Shown: positions 23,146 to 35,541, counted from the stretch's first letter. The stretch is 64,000 nt of DNA from Zarea fungicola (GCA_900169235.1 FWCC01000305.1:62001-126000), one strand, 5' to 3'. Made by a program: numbers and translations. Notes: generated from the letters alone by a model not told the origin.

Positions 23146-24995
23146 ATGCCGACAGGGTGCTTCTGGCGGACACTCTCGTCATTCTCAAGATTTCATAGCA
23201 CTCTACCGCAAGCGAATCTTATTCAAACCAACCCAAAATTCAACTTGAGGCAGTCGCGTCCTGCTTCGTCGTCTGTCATGCCCCCGAAGCGAAAAACCTC
23301 ACAGACAGATGCGGTGGCAACAAGCATCCCAATGACCTCATCACCACGCCGCAAGCTGGCTCGTCGAAGTAGCCACAAACCGGAGGCGGAGATCTCTGGA
23401 ACTCTTAGTAAGACCGCCAAATTGCAAGCAGGGAGCCGTAAGAACAGATTGCGAAGCTCAAGTCAGCCACGAGAAGCAATCGGCCAGAGCGAGCCACTGC
23501 GCCAACCTACGGTCATCATAGCAAACTTTTCAAGCTCCAAGGACAGCACTGAAAAGAAGGAAGAAGAATCAGGTGAGAGGGGAGCCAGGCGGACGCCGCC
23601 GATTAATAGCGGCATGTTGCCTCTGCCATGGTCTGGCCGATTAGGCTATGTAGGCAGGCGTGTTTCGAGATTCGTCCTTGGACAATGCTAATTATTTCCA
23701 AGGCATGCCTCAATACCTATCTAAGAACTGCAAACCCACCAGTTTTTTCCTCTAGGACGTGCCGAATCTCATCGATACTGGATCACCGACATCCTCTTCA
23801 GGAACCTTCACAGCCAGAGCACCCTACAAAGAATCGACCAGACAAGACGAAACCACCTAATGTGGAACTTGGGGCTGCGTTTGTCCAGGGCCTGGGGCTC
23901 GCCAATGCCCGAGACATTGTCAAGATGCTGCAGTGGAACGAAAAGTATGGCATCAAGTTCATGCGTCTAAGCAGCGAAATGTTCCCTTTTGCCAGCCATG
24001 CCGAGTACGGATACAAGCTCGCACCCTTTGCTGCTGATGTGTTGGCAGAAGCAGGCCGGGTGGCGGCGAAGCTTGGTCATCGATTGACTACGCATCCAGG
24101 TCAATTCACACAGATTGCCAGTCCAAGGCAGGAAGTTATAGCGGCATCGGTTCGTGATCTCGAGTACTACAACGAGATGCTGTCCCTGTTAAAACTGCCC
24201 CCACAAATGGACCGAGACGCAGTCATGATCCTCCATATGGGCGGTACCTATGGTGACAAAGCGGCTACTCTCGATCGGTTCCGAACCAACTACGTGAATC
24301 TATCCAAAGGGGTAAAGCAGAGACTTGTTTTAGAAAACGATGACGTTGCCTGGAGCGTGCACGACCTGCTGCCGATATGCGAGGAACTCAATATTCCACT
24401 GGTGCTCGACTACCACCACCATAATATTATCTTTGATTCCAGTCTCCGGGAGGGCACAATGGATATTATGACATTATACCCGCGCATCGAAAACACATGG
24501 ACCAGAAAGAATATAAAGCAGAAGATGCATTACAGCGAACCTACTGCCGCAGCCATCACGCCCCGTGATAGACGCAAACACTCGCCACGAGTCAAGGTGC
24601 TTCCGCCCTGTCCACACGATATGGATCTGATGATTGAGGCCAAAGATAAAGAGCAGGCCGTGTTCGAACTCATGCGAACGTACAAGCTGCCTGGATGGGA
24701 CCTATTCAACAACGTGGTCCCACACGAGCGAGACGATGAGCCTACAAAGGCGGCAACAAAAGCTGGCAAGAAAGAAAGGAAGCAATCCACGGATGATGCG
24801 GTCCTTTGCCGAGAAGATGTGGTACAGGAGTCTGTTATTGCTGACACTTTCGGGATGGGAGGACCAGAGAACCGCGTGTACTGGCCAGAGGGAATGGAGG
24901 AGTGGCTGCGACCCAGGAAGCGGAATAGTATAAAAGACAGCAAAAAAGCAGTAAAAGGCGATGTGGAAGACGAGGAGGACAGCGAACAGCACTGA
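23146..24995 (+). CDS. uve1: UV-damage endonuclease (UVDE/Uve1)
   Basis: DNA repair nuclease that nicks 5' of UV photoproducts and other lesions, starting excision repair independent of NER. Exons 23146-23649 and 23703-24995 give 598 aa; the join restores RLGYACLNTYLRT, the conserved start of the catalytic domain. Metal and active-site signatures of the TIM-barrel enzyme are present: HPGQFTQI, LHMGGTYGDK, LENDD, LDYHHH, HYSEP and MIEAKDKEQAVFEL. The N-terminal 150 residues are basic and low-complexity, normal for the fungal enzyme. Two in-frame ATGs are possible: 23146 adds an Arg/Ser-rich, acid-free leader (MPTGCFWRTLSSFSRFHS) resembling a mitochondrial presequence; 23278 (MPPKRK) gives 554 aa. 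The C-terminus is acidic. The gene converges with the DUF4246 gene 168 bp away. Confidence 0.93.
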
Positions 24996-25162
24996 ATCTA
25001 TTATTAGTTAAATTGTAACAGTTAAAGCTATGTGAAATAGAACCACAGCAGAAAACCCGTAAGTGATGGACCTAGACTCATTGTGAAGTCATGCCAATAA
25101 ACAGATCAGTTGGTCGAGACCAAATACAGTTCTACCTGCTACATACCGTGGAAATTTATACT

Positions 25163-27338
25163 CTAGTGTTCACAAAATCCAAATCCTACTCTTGCAATAT
25201 CATGGGCAAATTCAGACTGTTGAGTTTTTCGCTCTTCCATGAGCTCCTCGCGGATTCTCTTGGCCTCGGCCTCGTCAAATGGGAAGTCAACGTGATCCAA
25301 CACCATTTGCCCAACCTCAGCCGGAAGCCGCATTTCACCCCGAATATACTCTTCCCCAGGCCACCAATGGCGCTGTTGCGGCGGCACGTTGCCCGTCGAG
25401 ATAATGGGTACCTTGGGGTCTACGAGGAACAGGGCCAGAATCTTGCGGTGGCCAGGCCGCGTTGGGTCCTGCAGCGCAAACGGCTCAACTTTGTGCAGAT
25501 AGAGGTTGGGGAAGAAGATGGCGCGTCCCTGAAGCGTCAGCACCGACCCAACGTCCTGGAGCGTGCTGGCCTCGTGGCTCTCCTCCACGGCAAACATCCG
25601 TGCAATGGACTGCACATCGCTCTGGTGATACCTGAGGTCCATGCTCAGTTCCTCTGCGTCAGCGGATGTGCGGAGCGAGAGCAGGGACTCGGTGATGTTG
25701 TCATTGTCGTAGTAAAAGAGCGCCGTGGCACAAATGTGCTCGTTTAGCTGGCCCTCTAGATGCCAAGATCCGCCTTCGTAAGTGGGATTCTCCGGCGTGA
25801 GATGGATGTTGGCGAGCTTCACAATGACCTGAATGCGGCTGGTTCCGCCAAAGAAGCCCTCCGACTTCACCTGATCCTTATACGCGCTGCACATGTGGAA
25901 ATCGTCTTCATCATCCGGCAGGTCCATGGGGTGCGTCGCTCGGAACCACAGAGCATCGAGCTGGCCACGTTCCGACCCAGGATACTCGAAGTCATCTTCC
26001 TCATCCTCTTCTCGTGGTGGTTCGCCGGCATTTAATGGCCTACTACTCTGTCTGCACTCGTAGTCATTGTCGCAGATATCCGGTACTTTGCAAGTATACT
26101 CAGCGTTCATAGCCTTTAACCGCTGAAAGCGAAATTCTTTGGGCCAACGATAGACAAGATCCCACGCCGGCAGTGATTTGGCAATGAATCGCTCAATGAC
26201 CGGATAGAGGTCTTTGTGGGTAACGGGGTGCAGGTTGTTGATATAGCTGGTGATTTTGGGCGTGCCATCCTGGCTGAGAGCGACGTTGCACGGTAGCCAC
26301 TGGAAATTGATTGAGGATGCAGCAACGTTTCGGTTGTTCCAGAAAGTTGATGTATGTCTATCGATTTGACGCTGAATCAATTCGCCGGCCCCAATGAAGC
26401 TTAGACAGTCGTCTAGCCCAAATTCTTCGTCCGGCATGATACGAGACCTGCCATACACCAAGGGCCAGAGAGACGGATGTACAAGATCCAAAACCTTGCC
26501 ATTACTCCCTGGATGCCAATCCTTTGCTTTCTCTGGCACATTTTCCAAAGGGTTCACCTTGTCAATAAGGTCGCTTATCAGCTCGCCTTCGAGCAACGTA
26601 TCCGACTTGATGACGCAGGCGGAGTAGTCGAAAACGGGAACGAGACCCGTTTGCTCATACATATCTGCCTTGAGCAGAAGCTCCTTCATACACTGTTGCG
26701 GCGTTAATTCATCTACCAGAATGTGGCATATGCAGCATTCTCTGGCAACGTACAGCATCCGCCATGTTTGGCGTAAAATCTCCGTAGTCGTGGTAGTCCT
26801 CCCACTCCATGGCCAGCATTTCTGCTTTCCATTTCGCTGAAATTTCAGGGTCACGGACTTTTCGCCACCACTCTAGTTTGTTGGTAAGATCCTCCATGAC
26901 CTTAAGCATGCAGTACTCCCTAATCAGAAGGGTGTTCGCTTTCCAGCCGACCTGCTGCTCCGCCACCAGGACTGGGAACACAGCTTCTCCATCTTTCGAA
27001 TTTTGGTGTGCAATATTCATCCCATATCCTGGCAGGACAATTTTGGCCGTATGAGGAGGAGGCAATGGTGATTCAGGGGTTGCCACACGAGGCGGGCTGG
27101 GCGGAATTACTGGTATTGAAGGCGGCTCCTTTCTGGCAAATACTTCATTAATTACAGCCGTCACCGTGTCCTCTGGAAACGACTGACCGAATTTGAGATC
27201 CAGGAAATCGGTTGCCTGCTTCATAGACGGCCGCGAGTTAAAATTGAACCGATCAATCCAGACCTTGAACCCCTGTATTTGCTCCAGGGTCATGCCCTCC
27301 GCTGCTGGAGGCTGATGCTGCTCATCCCCAGCGTCCAT
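25163..27338 (-). CDS. DUF4246 family protein
   Basis: Fungal protein of the DUF4246 family, biochemical role unknown. Two exons, 26754-27338 and 25163-26692, give 704 aa; the join reads FTPNMADACMKELLLKA, continuous with the family. Recognisable family segments are LPGYGMNIAH near the N-terminus, WWRKVRDPEISAKW, VFDYSACVIKSD, the GGSWHLEGQLNEHI block, and the C-terminal GFCEH ending. The His-containing GGSWHLEG block followed by a later HRKILALFLVDP segment suggests a cupin or 2-oxoglutarate-oxygenase-like core; that is an inference. The ATG at 27338 begins a disordered leader; MTLEQIQGF at residue 16 is an alternative start. Intact. Confidence 0.9.
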
Positions 27339-29961
27339 CGTTTGTGGTGCTCCGTGTTCGGTGCTGCTGAAAAGATCGGTTTTTGAACGGCGTATTCCAA
27401 TACAATGTTGTTAAACGTGAATTTTTGGGACATGATTCGATGGCAGAGATTCGCTGCGTACAGTTTCCTGGCACAGGAGACTTGGCTGTGATACCAGGCA
27501 AGCTCAGCCCCAAGAACTAGCTCCACCAAACGACGAGGGGGCGGTCGCGATTCAGCTCAATTGGTACAAGTTGTAATTGATGCATGGCTTTCTTTGACAC
27601 GAAGTTTCAAGATTAATAAATAAGAGCAAGATACAGAGCTATGTGGAGATAATAGAACAACATCTCATGGTAAAGCCTCATCTGAAGGAACCGTCCCCTC
27701 AAAAGTTAATTGAAACAGATAGAAAGAGAGAATAGACTTAAGGCAGTGGAGATTTTTACAGAATAATGTTATAATACAATGCAGTATTGTAAGTATTAAA
27801 GTCTCTGGGTGACAAAAGTCTAAGAGTTTCTGTACCATCCTCCAACATCTCCAGCAATTTTAAGGCTGCTGCAATCCTAAAAAAAGAATCTGTGTATGGT
27901 ATAATCTTTACATAGATCCCTAGCAGGGGATAACAAGCTTTAGCTAGCAACTTTTACTTCTGTGCTGCTGACAAGCTACTGAAGGTAGATCTGTACCGAC
28001 TACGGTTCAATGGCGATACCTTGCGGCGAGCAAGCGCTGTAGCCTGCCTGCGCTAAAGGCATCTCGTCCGTTTTACCAAAACCTGAGGTGGAAGGAGCCT
28101 GAACAAAGCTCGCATTCCTCAACGGGCTCCCTATCGAATATGACATCAGTAGTTTGTTAGCTTCAGCGTGCCAACGAAGCCCGTCGGCCGGCAATGTGGT
28201 ATTCGTTTTGGTTGTTTGGTAAGTTTGCGAGTATCTGTTATATAATTGAAGCCGTTGTGGACGGAACGGAATACCGTCCGTTAGTTGCAGCCCGTCGGTA
28301 CATGCATCGCTTGATAAGAATCCATCGCCGACTTTATCCTACCTTGAATAATCTCTGGGTGAATGTGTAAGGACTCAGTAGAGTATGGGACGCGGTAATC
28401 GTCGACCAACAGCAAAACCATGGACGTCCATACCGAGCATTGCTGTAATCAGAGTATATACAGTTACATAAGTTGTGCAAATGTTTTTAAATAAATTATC
28501 TAGGAAGCACCGAATCAGGAACCTGATTTCATACACAACTCAGCTTCCGCGCAGATGCTCAAGTGTTGGATCGGCCAAACAGTGAAGAAAGGGTCTAATG
28601 ATATGCTCATTTTTTTTGAGGATGCTCGTTTAATTTAATCGTTTACTGGTAACTCCGAATGATTAGAATTGTTCCAGAAGGTATTATGATGATGTGGCAC
28701 TACGCCACCTCCTGTTGGGACCATCGCTGCTGGCGCAATCCGCCACCATCCTTCGCGCAGCTATCCCCCGCAATGGCTCGACCCAAGCGGGCTTATTGCT
28801 AACTGGATTATTCGATACCTGCTTTTTGCCGATCCTTCGCGCATAGCCTTGCGAAATGATAGACAAATGAGAGACATCTAGCCAGGCGTAGCCTGGACGC
28901 TGACCCGAAAGTACCGGCTCACTGAGCCGTACACTCCAGGAGGACTAAGATCTCTTAAATGATTTATACTTGTCTCAGAATGCTGTTTAGAAGGTCTCCC
29001 AATAATCTCCATAGCCTTGAGTATAAGACTCGTATACAAGTTCAAGGCAGCAATCGAGGTGCCATGAGTGTGCTGACGTTATTAGGGCTGTGTCTCGTAA
29101 TACACTAAAATCTAGAAGGATCTCGCCCACGTCCAGATTCACTCGCAGAACCGGAATTAATCCGTGCCACATGTGTCGGCCAGGTCAAAGGTCTGCCACA
29201 AGAGACAGGTATTCCAATTTAAGCCCGGTTTTTTGGCCACGATTCTACTATTCCAATGCTATGGAAACAAATCAAGCTTTATGTGCGAGCTGAGGCAGCT
29301 CACACTACACACCTAAGACATCTTCATGCACACTTTACTCTCAGCTGAACGCCTTTGTGTACAGACTCGGCTGCAAGGGCATGCAAAGATCTTACTCATT
29401 ATCTCAGGCTAGCCTGAAAGAGAAAGAAGCCGTTCCAAAGTCCCTCCGTCTTATCAGGATTAGAGAGAATTTCCAAATGGCAACTAACGAACGTAGCCAG
29501 AAGCGAGCCCAAATAGGAAAGCTAAAGGTGCAGCTGCCAGGTTGGCCGCCGCTCCCAACCGCCGTACTCGAAAGAGGCTCTGCACACTGTGCCACAGCCG
29601 TACAACAGATAGAACTCAGGCCGTGTGCCTAACTCAGCAGCATGTATCGAATTGTTCCGCAGCGGCGGAAATGTCTCGCTAGCCCAGAGAATTGGAGGAT
29701 TTTGGCGCCCGCGTATCGAACCGTGGCGGCGGAAGTTCTTGACATGACTCTAGCTTGTACGATGGTCTTCCTTTTGGTTCCAACTTGCGGGCACTAACTC
29801 TTGAAACCTTGCAAGATTGTACATGTCAGTGTGTAGATGCATCTTTCCTCCCCACAAAGAAGAAAAAAACCATTGCTCCGTACTGGCTTACATCGAGTCG
29901 TTTCGTTAAGCCTGGTTACATATCGCTGCAGAGCTACCTCACCCACGGACATTGGGAAACG
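27339..29961. other. Gene-poor interval
   Basis: About 2.6 kb between the DUF4246 gene and the left edge of the polyketide cluster. Only short overlapping frames are present, none with a recognisable domain. No terminal repeats or transposase motifs were found, though decayed mobile sequence cannot be excluded by eye. Confidence 0.45.
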
Positions 29962-31380
29962 ATGGACGCTGACTTTGGCTCAATACTGGAAAACTACGAT
30001 GCTGGCTATACTGACAGCGCTCTGCACCAAAGTGAATGGCATTCAGATATTCAACTTGACCAAAGCGAGCTAATTTGGCCCATACCTGCCGCCGAATCGG
30101 GCTTACACGACATCGACCATATATATGCCGAGCTACATAAGCGCCTCGACCAGGTGGCTGCGCAAGCCATCTTCCTCTCGCCTACTCAGGCAAATCAGAT
30201 ACGCCAGCAGAATCGCAGCGTAATTGAAAAGCTGGCAGCTCTAGAAAATGCCCTACTAGACAAGCATTCTGACATTGATCCATCGCTCCCTGATTCACCA
30301 ACCACGTCATCGAGCCGAGAGCGAAGGACTAGGGCGGGGAAGAGGAGACAAACATTACAACCCAGACGCCGCGATACGAAGGAAATTTCAACCTCGGGCC
30401 CAAAACGGGTCCGAGATCACACTGAGCAGACTCCTAGACCTCCTTGCTCCAAAAACTTGCCAATCAACACAGGAAATATTGACTCGTCTCTGGCACGAAA
30501 GTTGCTTCAAATTGGCAATCCTGAAACTATAGTGCAACTAAATGAATTCTCCGCGCAAGCGTCGGCTCTCCCGTGTACTCAACCGGACGTTAATAGTCTG
30601 ATTCTCAATATGGGAGCCTTGACAGACATGTCAAGCCTCATGCGTCTGGTTGTGGCGCTCAGTCTCGCCATAGAGAGCAGTGCCTTTGGAGAACAGCACT
30701 TCCGCATCAGGAAGAGGATAGCACTCGCACAATTCTACCATGCATACACCATTGCACAAAATCACCCAGCAATGTTCTTGTCGTGGTGTGACGAGCATCA
30801 AGTTCAGCGAAGCTGCATTGCGCCCAAGGGTAGTAGAAAGTCGGCGGTCCAGCAGCGCTTTGCCGACCTTATTTTCAACCACACGGGCCAAAACTCCATG
30901 ACGGGTTTAGTCGGGTCTGTTTCCGGCGCTGAGGATACTAAGAGAAGGTGCTCAAAGATACAGACCTGGAGGAAGAGCGGCAAGAGTTGGGCGAAATTCG
31001 TCGAGCGTTTTGGATATGGAATTTTGCTGTTGGTGCCCGCATGTCTCTCGGACGAGGAGTAGGTCATCCCGCTCTCACCACCGTTATTTTATGAACAAGT
31101 CACTAAAGCCTTTTTTTCTAGTCTAAGAGTCGCACAGGACGATGTCATTGCATCATGCTTGGACTTGATCGAGTCTCGAAGACACTTATTCGCGGATGCC
31201 TTGCAGAAGGGTAACGAATTACTACAGACAACGCTGCAAAATAGTGCCAATGTAAATAATGATGGCCACTACATACTCGAGATCGACAGCCCCAATTCAG
31301 TGGCGAAAGCTGATTTTCCAGAGTTCTTGATGGCGCCGTACTCTTTGGACCAGACTACGAACAAAGGCATTGACTTATAG
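29962..31380 (+). CDS. Hypothetical protein at edge of polyketide cluster
   Basis: Not recognised. Exons 29962-31058 and 31122-31380 (GT/AG intron of 63 nt, join SDEDLRVAQDD) give 451 aa. The N-terminus is acidic (MDADFGSILENY), followed by a helical stretch (residues about 45-105) and a strongly basic, Ser-rich segment (RERRTRAGKRRQTLQPRRRD, ...KRVRDH) that looks like a nuclear localisation signal. The C-terminal half is helical with a patch IQTWRKSGKSWAKFVERFG. No signal peptide or membrane helix. A nuclear, possibly DNA- or chromatin-associated role is plausible but unproven. It sits 200 bp from the 3' end of the carboxylesterase gene, so it may mark the cluster border or belong to it. Confidence 0.7.
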
Positions 31381-31582
31381 AATTGCTGCTGCGATAGTAT
31401 TCTAGGCCCGTCGATTCGCCATTTTCGAAAACATCATTCTCAAAATTTCAGAGCACCACTCAATAGCATTTCTATGTCATAAACTGAGAATATCCACTCA
31501 GTAAAAAGTTTTATTTCACTAGTAGGGCCCTAAGACTCGCTTTCCCTGTAGTGCCACCCGAGAATTAATGGAAAGACTTCGT

Positions 31583-33238
31583 CTAACTGATATCAAGAAA
31601 AGAAGCACTACCTGTGACTCGGAACTTTTTATTCTCTTCCATGCCATAATACTGATCCAGGAAAAAAATCTTGTTAATAGCCTCCGTCCCTAGTTTTTCC
31701 AGTCGCGGACTGACGTCCCATATCTTGATCCATTCGGCTTCCCTCCTCAATTCAGCCCAATGATCAGAACTGTCTTTATTCAAATTCGGGTCACCAGCCT
31801 TCATAAATTGCACCCATGTGCTGGATATACTCTCCGAGAGTCTTCTGTCATCGCCAGTCCAGTTCCAGTTACGCTCATCAAGGTTGCCAAATCCATATTC
31901 GGTTCCAACGCAATGGAATGCACCAGCAAACTTGGCTTCGATGACATTTTCTTCATACAAAAGCGGCGGTGCACGTAGAAAGCGATAATACCACACCGGT
32001 GAGGTCAAAGTTCGTGCCTGTAGCCGTGCTGCAGTCCACATCGGCCACAAAAAGACTTGGTCCGACAAAAGTTGCAAGGATGCCACGCTGGCTGCGGCAT
32101 CATTTCCTGCCGGGTAAAGATCAAAGACACGATATTCATGCCCTGGAAAAGAAGCCTTTACAAAAGCTGTGTATTCGGCCAGTGAATCAAGACACGGGAG
32201 TCCGGAGGACTCATTCGCAACATTTCCGGCCAGCATGGGCACATCAATGGCATCCCCGGACTTGAATGCCGTTAGAGGCGAGACGGGAAGAATGTGGCCG
32301 TCGACAATGGGATTCGACGTGTCGAAAATGCTGAGACTGCTGGAGCCAGGCCAGAGTCTGGACTTCCACGGGCCTTGGGCCCGGTGCAGGTGTACTTTTA
32401 GTATATGTTCTGATGGCACGTTTCTAAGTTCGGCAATCGATTTCGCGCCCATTGATTCAAGTAGATCTCTACCAGCCTCTTCCGCAGCTCGCAGTGTTGA
32501 AAAAGACGCCACGTGCCCGTTCCCATCCAAAGCTGGAGTAACTCCTGGCCCGCTTTCGCAGATGACTTTAGAGAATAGTCCTTTAGCAGCAGGCGCAGAT
32601 CGCAGAATATGAATGCTGCTCGCGCCAGCAGAAGCGCCGCCGAGGGTCACGTTGGTTGAATCGCCGCCGAACGCTTCAATATTTCTCCTCACCCACTCTA
32701 AGGCTGCAATTTGGTCCAATATGCCATAGTTTCCAGAGGTTTTATATTGAGACTCGGCACTCAGCTCGGGATGAGCAAGGAACCCGAGGCGTCCAAGACG
32801 ATAATTGAAAGTGATGACAGTCACTCCTTGAGCGGCCAATTTCTCTCCATTATAGTACGGGTTGGAGCCAGAGCCAAAAAGAAATGCGCCGAAATGGAAC
32901 CAGACAAGGACAGGCCTATCGCGACCGCCATCAGCACCAGTCCAGATGTTCAAGTATAGGCAGTCTTCGCTAAAGTTTGTCTCGCCGCCGGAATAAATCG
33001 AGTTTGGAGGTGGTGGGAATTGAATGCTGCTCGACCCATATACTCGGGCTTCTCGAACCCCTTCCCACTTAGCTGGTGGTTGAGGTGCTCTCCAACGAAG
33101 ATCTCCAACTGGAGGTGCTGCATAAGGAATGCCAAGGAACGCTCGTCCGCCATGTGACGTTTGGAGCCCTGACAGCATTCCCTCTTCGACCAACACAAGC
33201 GGAACCGAGAAAAAAGCGGAATTCTGGGAGATTGACAT
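31583..33238 (-). CDS. Type-B carboxylesterase (polyketide cluster)
   Basis: Serine hydrolase of the type-B carboxylesterase/lipase family; 551 aa, no introns. The family core is clear: FLGIPYAAPPVGDLRWRAPQ, EDCLYLNIW, the nucleophile elbow GGASAGA and the catalytic-His region GAFHCVGTEYGFG. Two features are unusual: the oxyanion-hole segment reads FHFGAF rather than the usual HGG[AG]F, and the elbow is GASAG instead of GESAG. No clear signal peptide follows the ATG at 33238, so the enzyme may be intracellular. It lies head-to-tail behind the P450 gene on the same strand, which suggests a tailoring or deprotecting role on the polyketide product; that is inferred from context. Confidence 0.9.
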   Translation of the reverse strand: MSISQNSAFFSVPLVLVEEGMLSGLQTSHGGRAFLGIPYAAPPVGDLRWRAPQPPAKWEGVREARVYGSSSIQFPPPPNSIYSGGETNFSEDCLYLNIWTGADGGRDRPVLVWFHFGAFLFGSGSNPYYNGEKLAAQGVTVITFNYRLGRLGFLAHPELSAESQYKTSGNYGILDQIAALEWVRRNIEAFGGDSTNVTLGGASAGASSIHILRSAPAAKGLFSKVICESGPGVTPALDGNGHVASFSTLRAAEEAGRDLLESMGAKSIAELRNVPSEHILKVHLHRAQGPWKSRLWPGSSSLSIFDTSNPIVDGHILPVSPLTAFKSGDAIDVPMLAGNVANESSGLPCLDSLAEYTAFVKASFPGHEYRVFDLYPAGNDAAASVASLQLLSDQVFLWPMWTAARLQARTLTSPVWYYRFLRAPPLLYEENVIEAKFAGAFHCVGTEYGFGNLDERNWNWTGDDRRLSESISSTWVQFMKAGDPNLNKDSSDHWAELRREAEWIKIWDVSPRLEKLGTEAINKIFFLDQYYGMEENKKFRVTGSASFLDIS

Positions 33239-33721
33239 TATCACTTGGCCGCGAAAGATGGCATGTAAATTTTTATGCAGATGTGATGCATTGAAGGGGA
33301 CGGATGGTTGCTTTTATGTCCGGAACCGCAAGGCTGTAAATATACCGGACTCGTCGACAGTAGAAACAATAATATTGTGGCATGCCGCTATTACAAATTC
33401 TCTCCAACAATGTTGCATGAGTTTGTAATTATGATCCATGCATCGTAATTGCAGCTGTGAAGACTATGAGGCAGAACTCGGTCAAATTCCTCGCGCAACC
33501 ACTGAACCCGGATGAATAAGGCCCAGTCACCAGTTAAAGAGGCAGGTTCGGTAAGATTGAAGTTAAATAGCAAATAAAAAGCTTATAAGCAGGCAGATCA
33601 GTAATCACACGTGCGCCTACCAAGGCGCAGACAATTAAGTTATTAGATGTTCTAGTTTCTTGTCGTAGACTATGAGTCGCAAGTCGATTAGTTAAAGTAT
33701 GGGAAATCCAAAATATATTGC
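33239..33721. promoter_or_regulatory. Promoter region of the carboxylesterase gene
   Basis: Noncoding gap between the P450 3' end and the carboxylesterase start. A TCCGGA palindrome lies at 33319-33324, about 80 nt before the ATG; the same hexamer lies about 70 nt before the PKS ATG. A hexamer match alone is weak evidence of co-regulation. Confidence 0.4.
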
Positions 33722-35541
33722 CTATGCCCTAAATTTGCCCATTTGATGAAGTTTGAATTCTACCCCCTCTCTCTTATTATAAGCTGCCACAAAAAAATCG
33801 CCGCTCATCTGCACATCATGGGCGGTGGTGTTGAAGAGGCTCAACGTGCCGATTTCGTCGCCAATCTTTGCGCCTGGACTTGCCCACAATCTCCAAACCT
33901 GAGCTAATACCAAGCGCATGACAGCATAAGCTTGAGGCATGCCGATGCAAACGCGACTGCCTTTTCCAAAGCCCACATTATACTTGTCAAGTTTCTTTCC
34001 GTTATCACCGATCCAACGCTCAGGGATAAATTTTGAGCTGTCTGGGAAATGCTCCTCGTTGTGATGTAGCAGAACGCTCGACATGCCCACCGACGTGTTT
34101 TGTGGAATTAACCAGCGTTTTCCGGTGGCTTTGTCTTCATATACAAGTGGCCTGTCAGGGTCGAAGCGAAAATGAGGCGTAGAGTTTCCGTATATAAGCC
34201 GAATACTTTCTTTAATGATAGCAGTCATGTAGGGAAGACTTTCCAACTTTGTGAGAGGAAGTGTCCCAACATCGCTGATTGATGGCATAGCCCGCTTAAG
34301 CTCTTCCTTGAGTTTTTGAAGCACCTCTACATTGTCGACCATCCAATAAATTAAATGCTCCAAAACAGATGCCATTGTCAAGGTACCTGCCATTAGAAGC
34401 ATCTGTGCATCTTGTGCGACTCGCTGGGCAGCTCTCTCTTTATCTGGAAGCTTGGAAGAAGCCATGACGACTTGAAAAATGGGAGCCACAGCAGCGTCCG
34501 CGAATTCATCCACAGTCTTAGACGATAACCGATCAATCTGAGCTCGAGTCATGCGCTTCTGACGCATGAAAGATGCTAAAGAAGGATTGATAAGCTGCGC
34601 AATGGCTTCGGGCAGAGCCATCATGATATCATTTAACCACGGTAGACGCTTCAGCAAATGGAAGGACTGGGCACCAGAAAGTGCTGCATCGCGCTCGGAT
34701 GAATCGAAATCCGGAGTTTCTAACTTTATGTTAATGTTCGCCTTGGTGATTTTTGGATTGTCTTACCAAGCTTGTAGTCACACTTTCCAAAGGCTAGCAT
34801 CTGAACCAAATCTTCGTGTGAATCAAAGTTAGAGAGTTGAGGCATATTGTTTGACATTCGTTCTATTATTCACCGTTGCTAAAGGCCGCAAACAAGCAAT
34901 TTGCGTTGACTGCCTGCTCAGTATCTTTGAGATTGGCAATCCTAGCAAGAAGAACATCAATTCGTTCTTGAAACATTGGCTGCAGTTTCCTCACGTATGA
35001 TGGGCTGAAGAATGGCAACAAGGCAGCGCGGCGCATTCTGTGGGTGTCATGTTCGATTGTGGAAAACAAAGAATCGTCCAGCCCAAAAAATTTGGTCAGG
35101 CTCGCTGACTTATTAGCCCTTCGTCCACTTGTTGTACTAGGATAAAGAATATCATAAAAGTCCTGCTGAAAAGATAAGTGAATGGTCAAAAATCTATATC
35201 TTTTCATGAGTTGGGTGTACCGGGTCGTTGACATGGAGGTCTGAAGGTGATATTCGAATAATTGGCCCATACTGGTCATGCATCTGCTGAATTTTGTAAA
35301 TATACTTTCCACCCTTCCAGTTGTTGTAATAGGCTTCATAACTATGGAGATTTTAGTTTTTTAATTAAATAAACATCCCACTCCAAGATACTTACGCATG
35401 CGTCAGTGCAGCAAGCCTTGGCCCAGGGAAATGAGCGATTGGGCTTAAATACAAACGCCAAATTGCAGTGTACGCCGCGAAGGCCAAGATGGCTGCCAAA
35501 CCGAGCCAAAATTGCTCCATGGAGGTAAACACTGCTTTCAT
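33722..35541 (-). CDS. Cytochrome P450 monooxygenase (polyketide cluster)
   Basis: Membrane-anchored microsomal P450, likely oxidising the PKS product. Five exons are assembled: 35396-35541, 35221-35341, 34874-35165, 34767-34811 and 33722-34719, giving 533 aa. The N-terminus has one hydrophobic anchor (FWLGLAAILAFAAYTAIW) and the proline-rich hinge FPGPRLAALTHAYEAYYN, as in trichodiene-oxygenase-like fungal P450s. The helix-K motif is KESIR and the heme loop FGKGSRVCIG places the thiolate at Cys459. The third intron uses an acceptor at ...CGAAG so that SNDLVQMLAFGK is restored; the 45-nt exon 4 is confirmed by KLETPDFDSSERD. An alternative start at 35520 (MEQFW) would remove seven residues. 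The gene is divergent from the PKS and shares its promoter. Exact CYP family not assigned. Confidence 0.9.

Noticed and set aside
27339..29961. Suspected decayed transposon
   Set aside because: No transposase, reverse transcriptase, terminal repeats or target duplications could be seen; base composition alone is not enough.
34812..34873. Apparent stop codons suggesting a broken P450
   Set aside because: They fall in a 62-nt intron; using the CGAAG acceptor restores SNDLVQMLAFGK and an open 533-aa protein.
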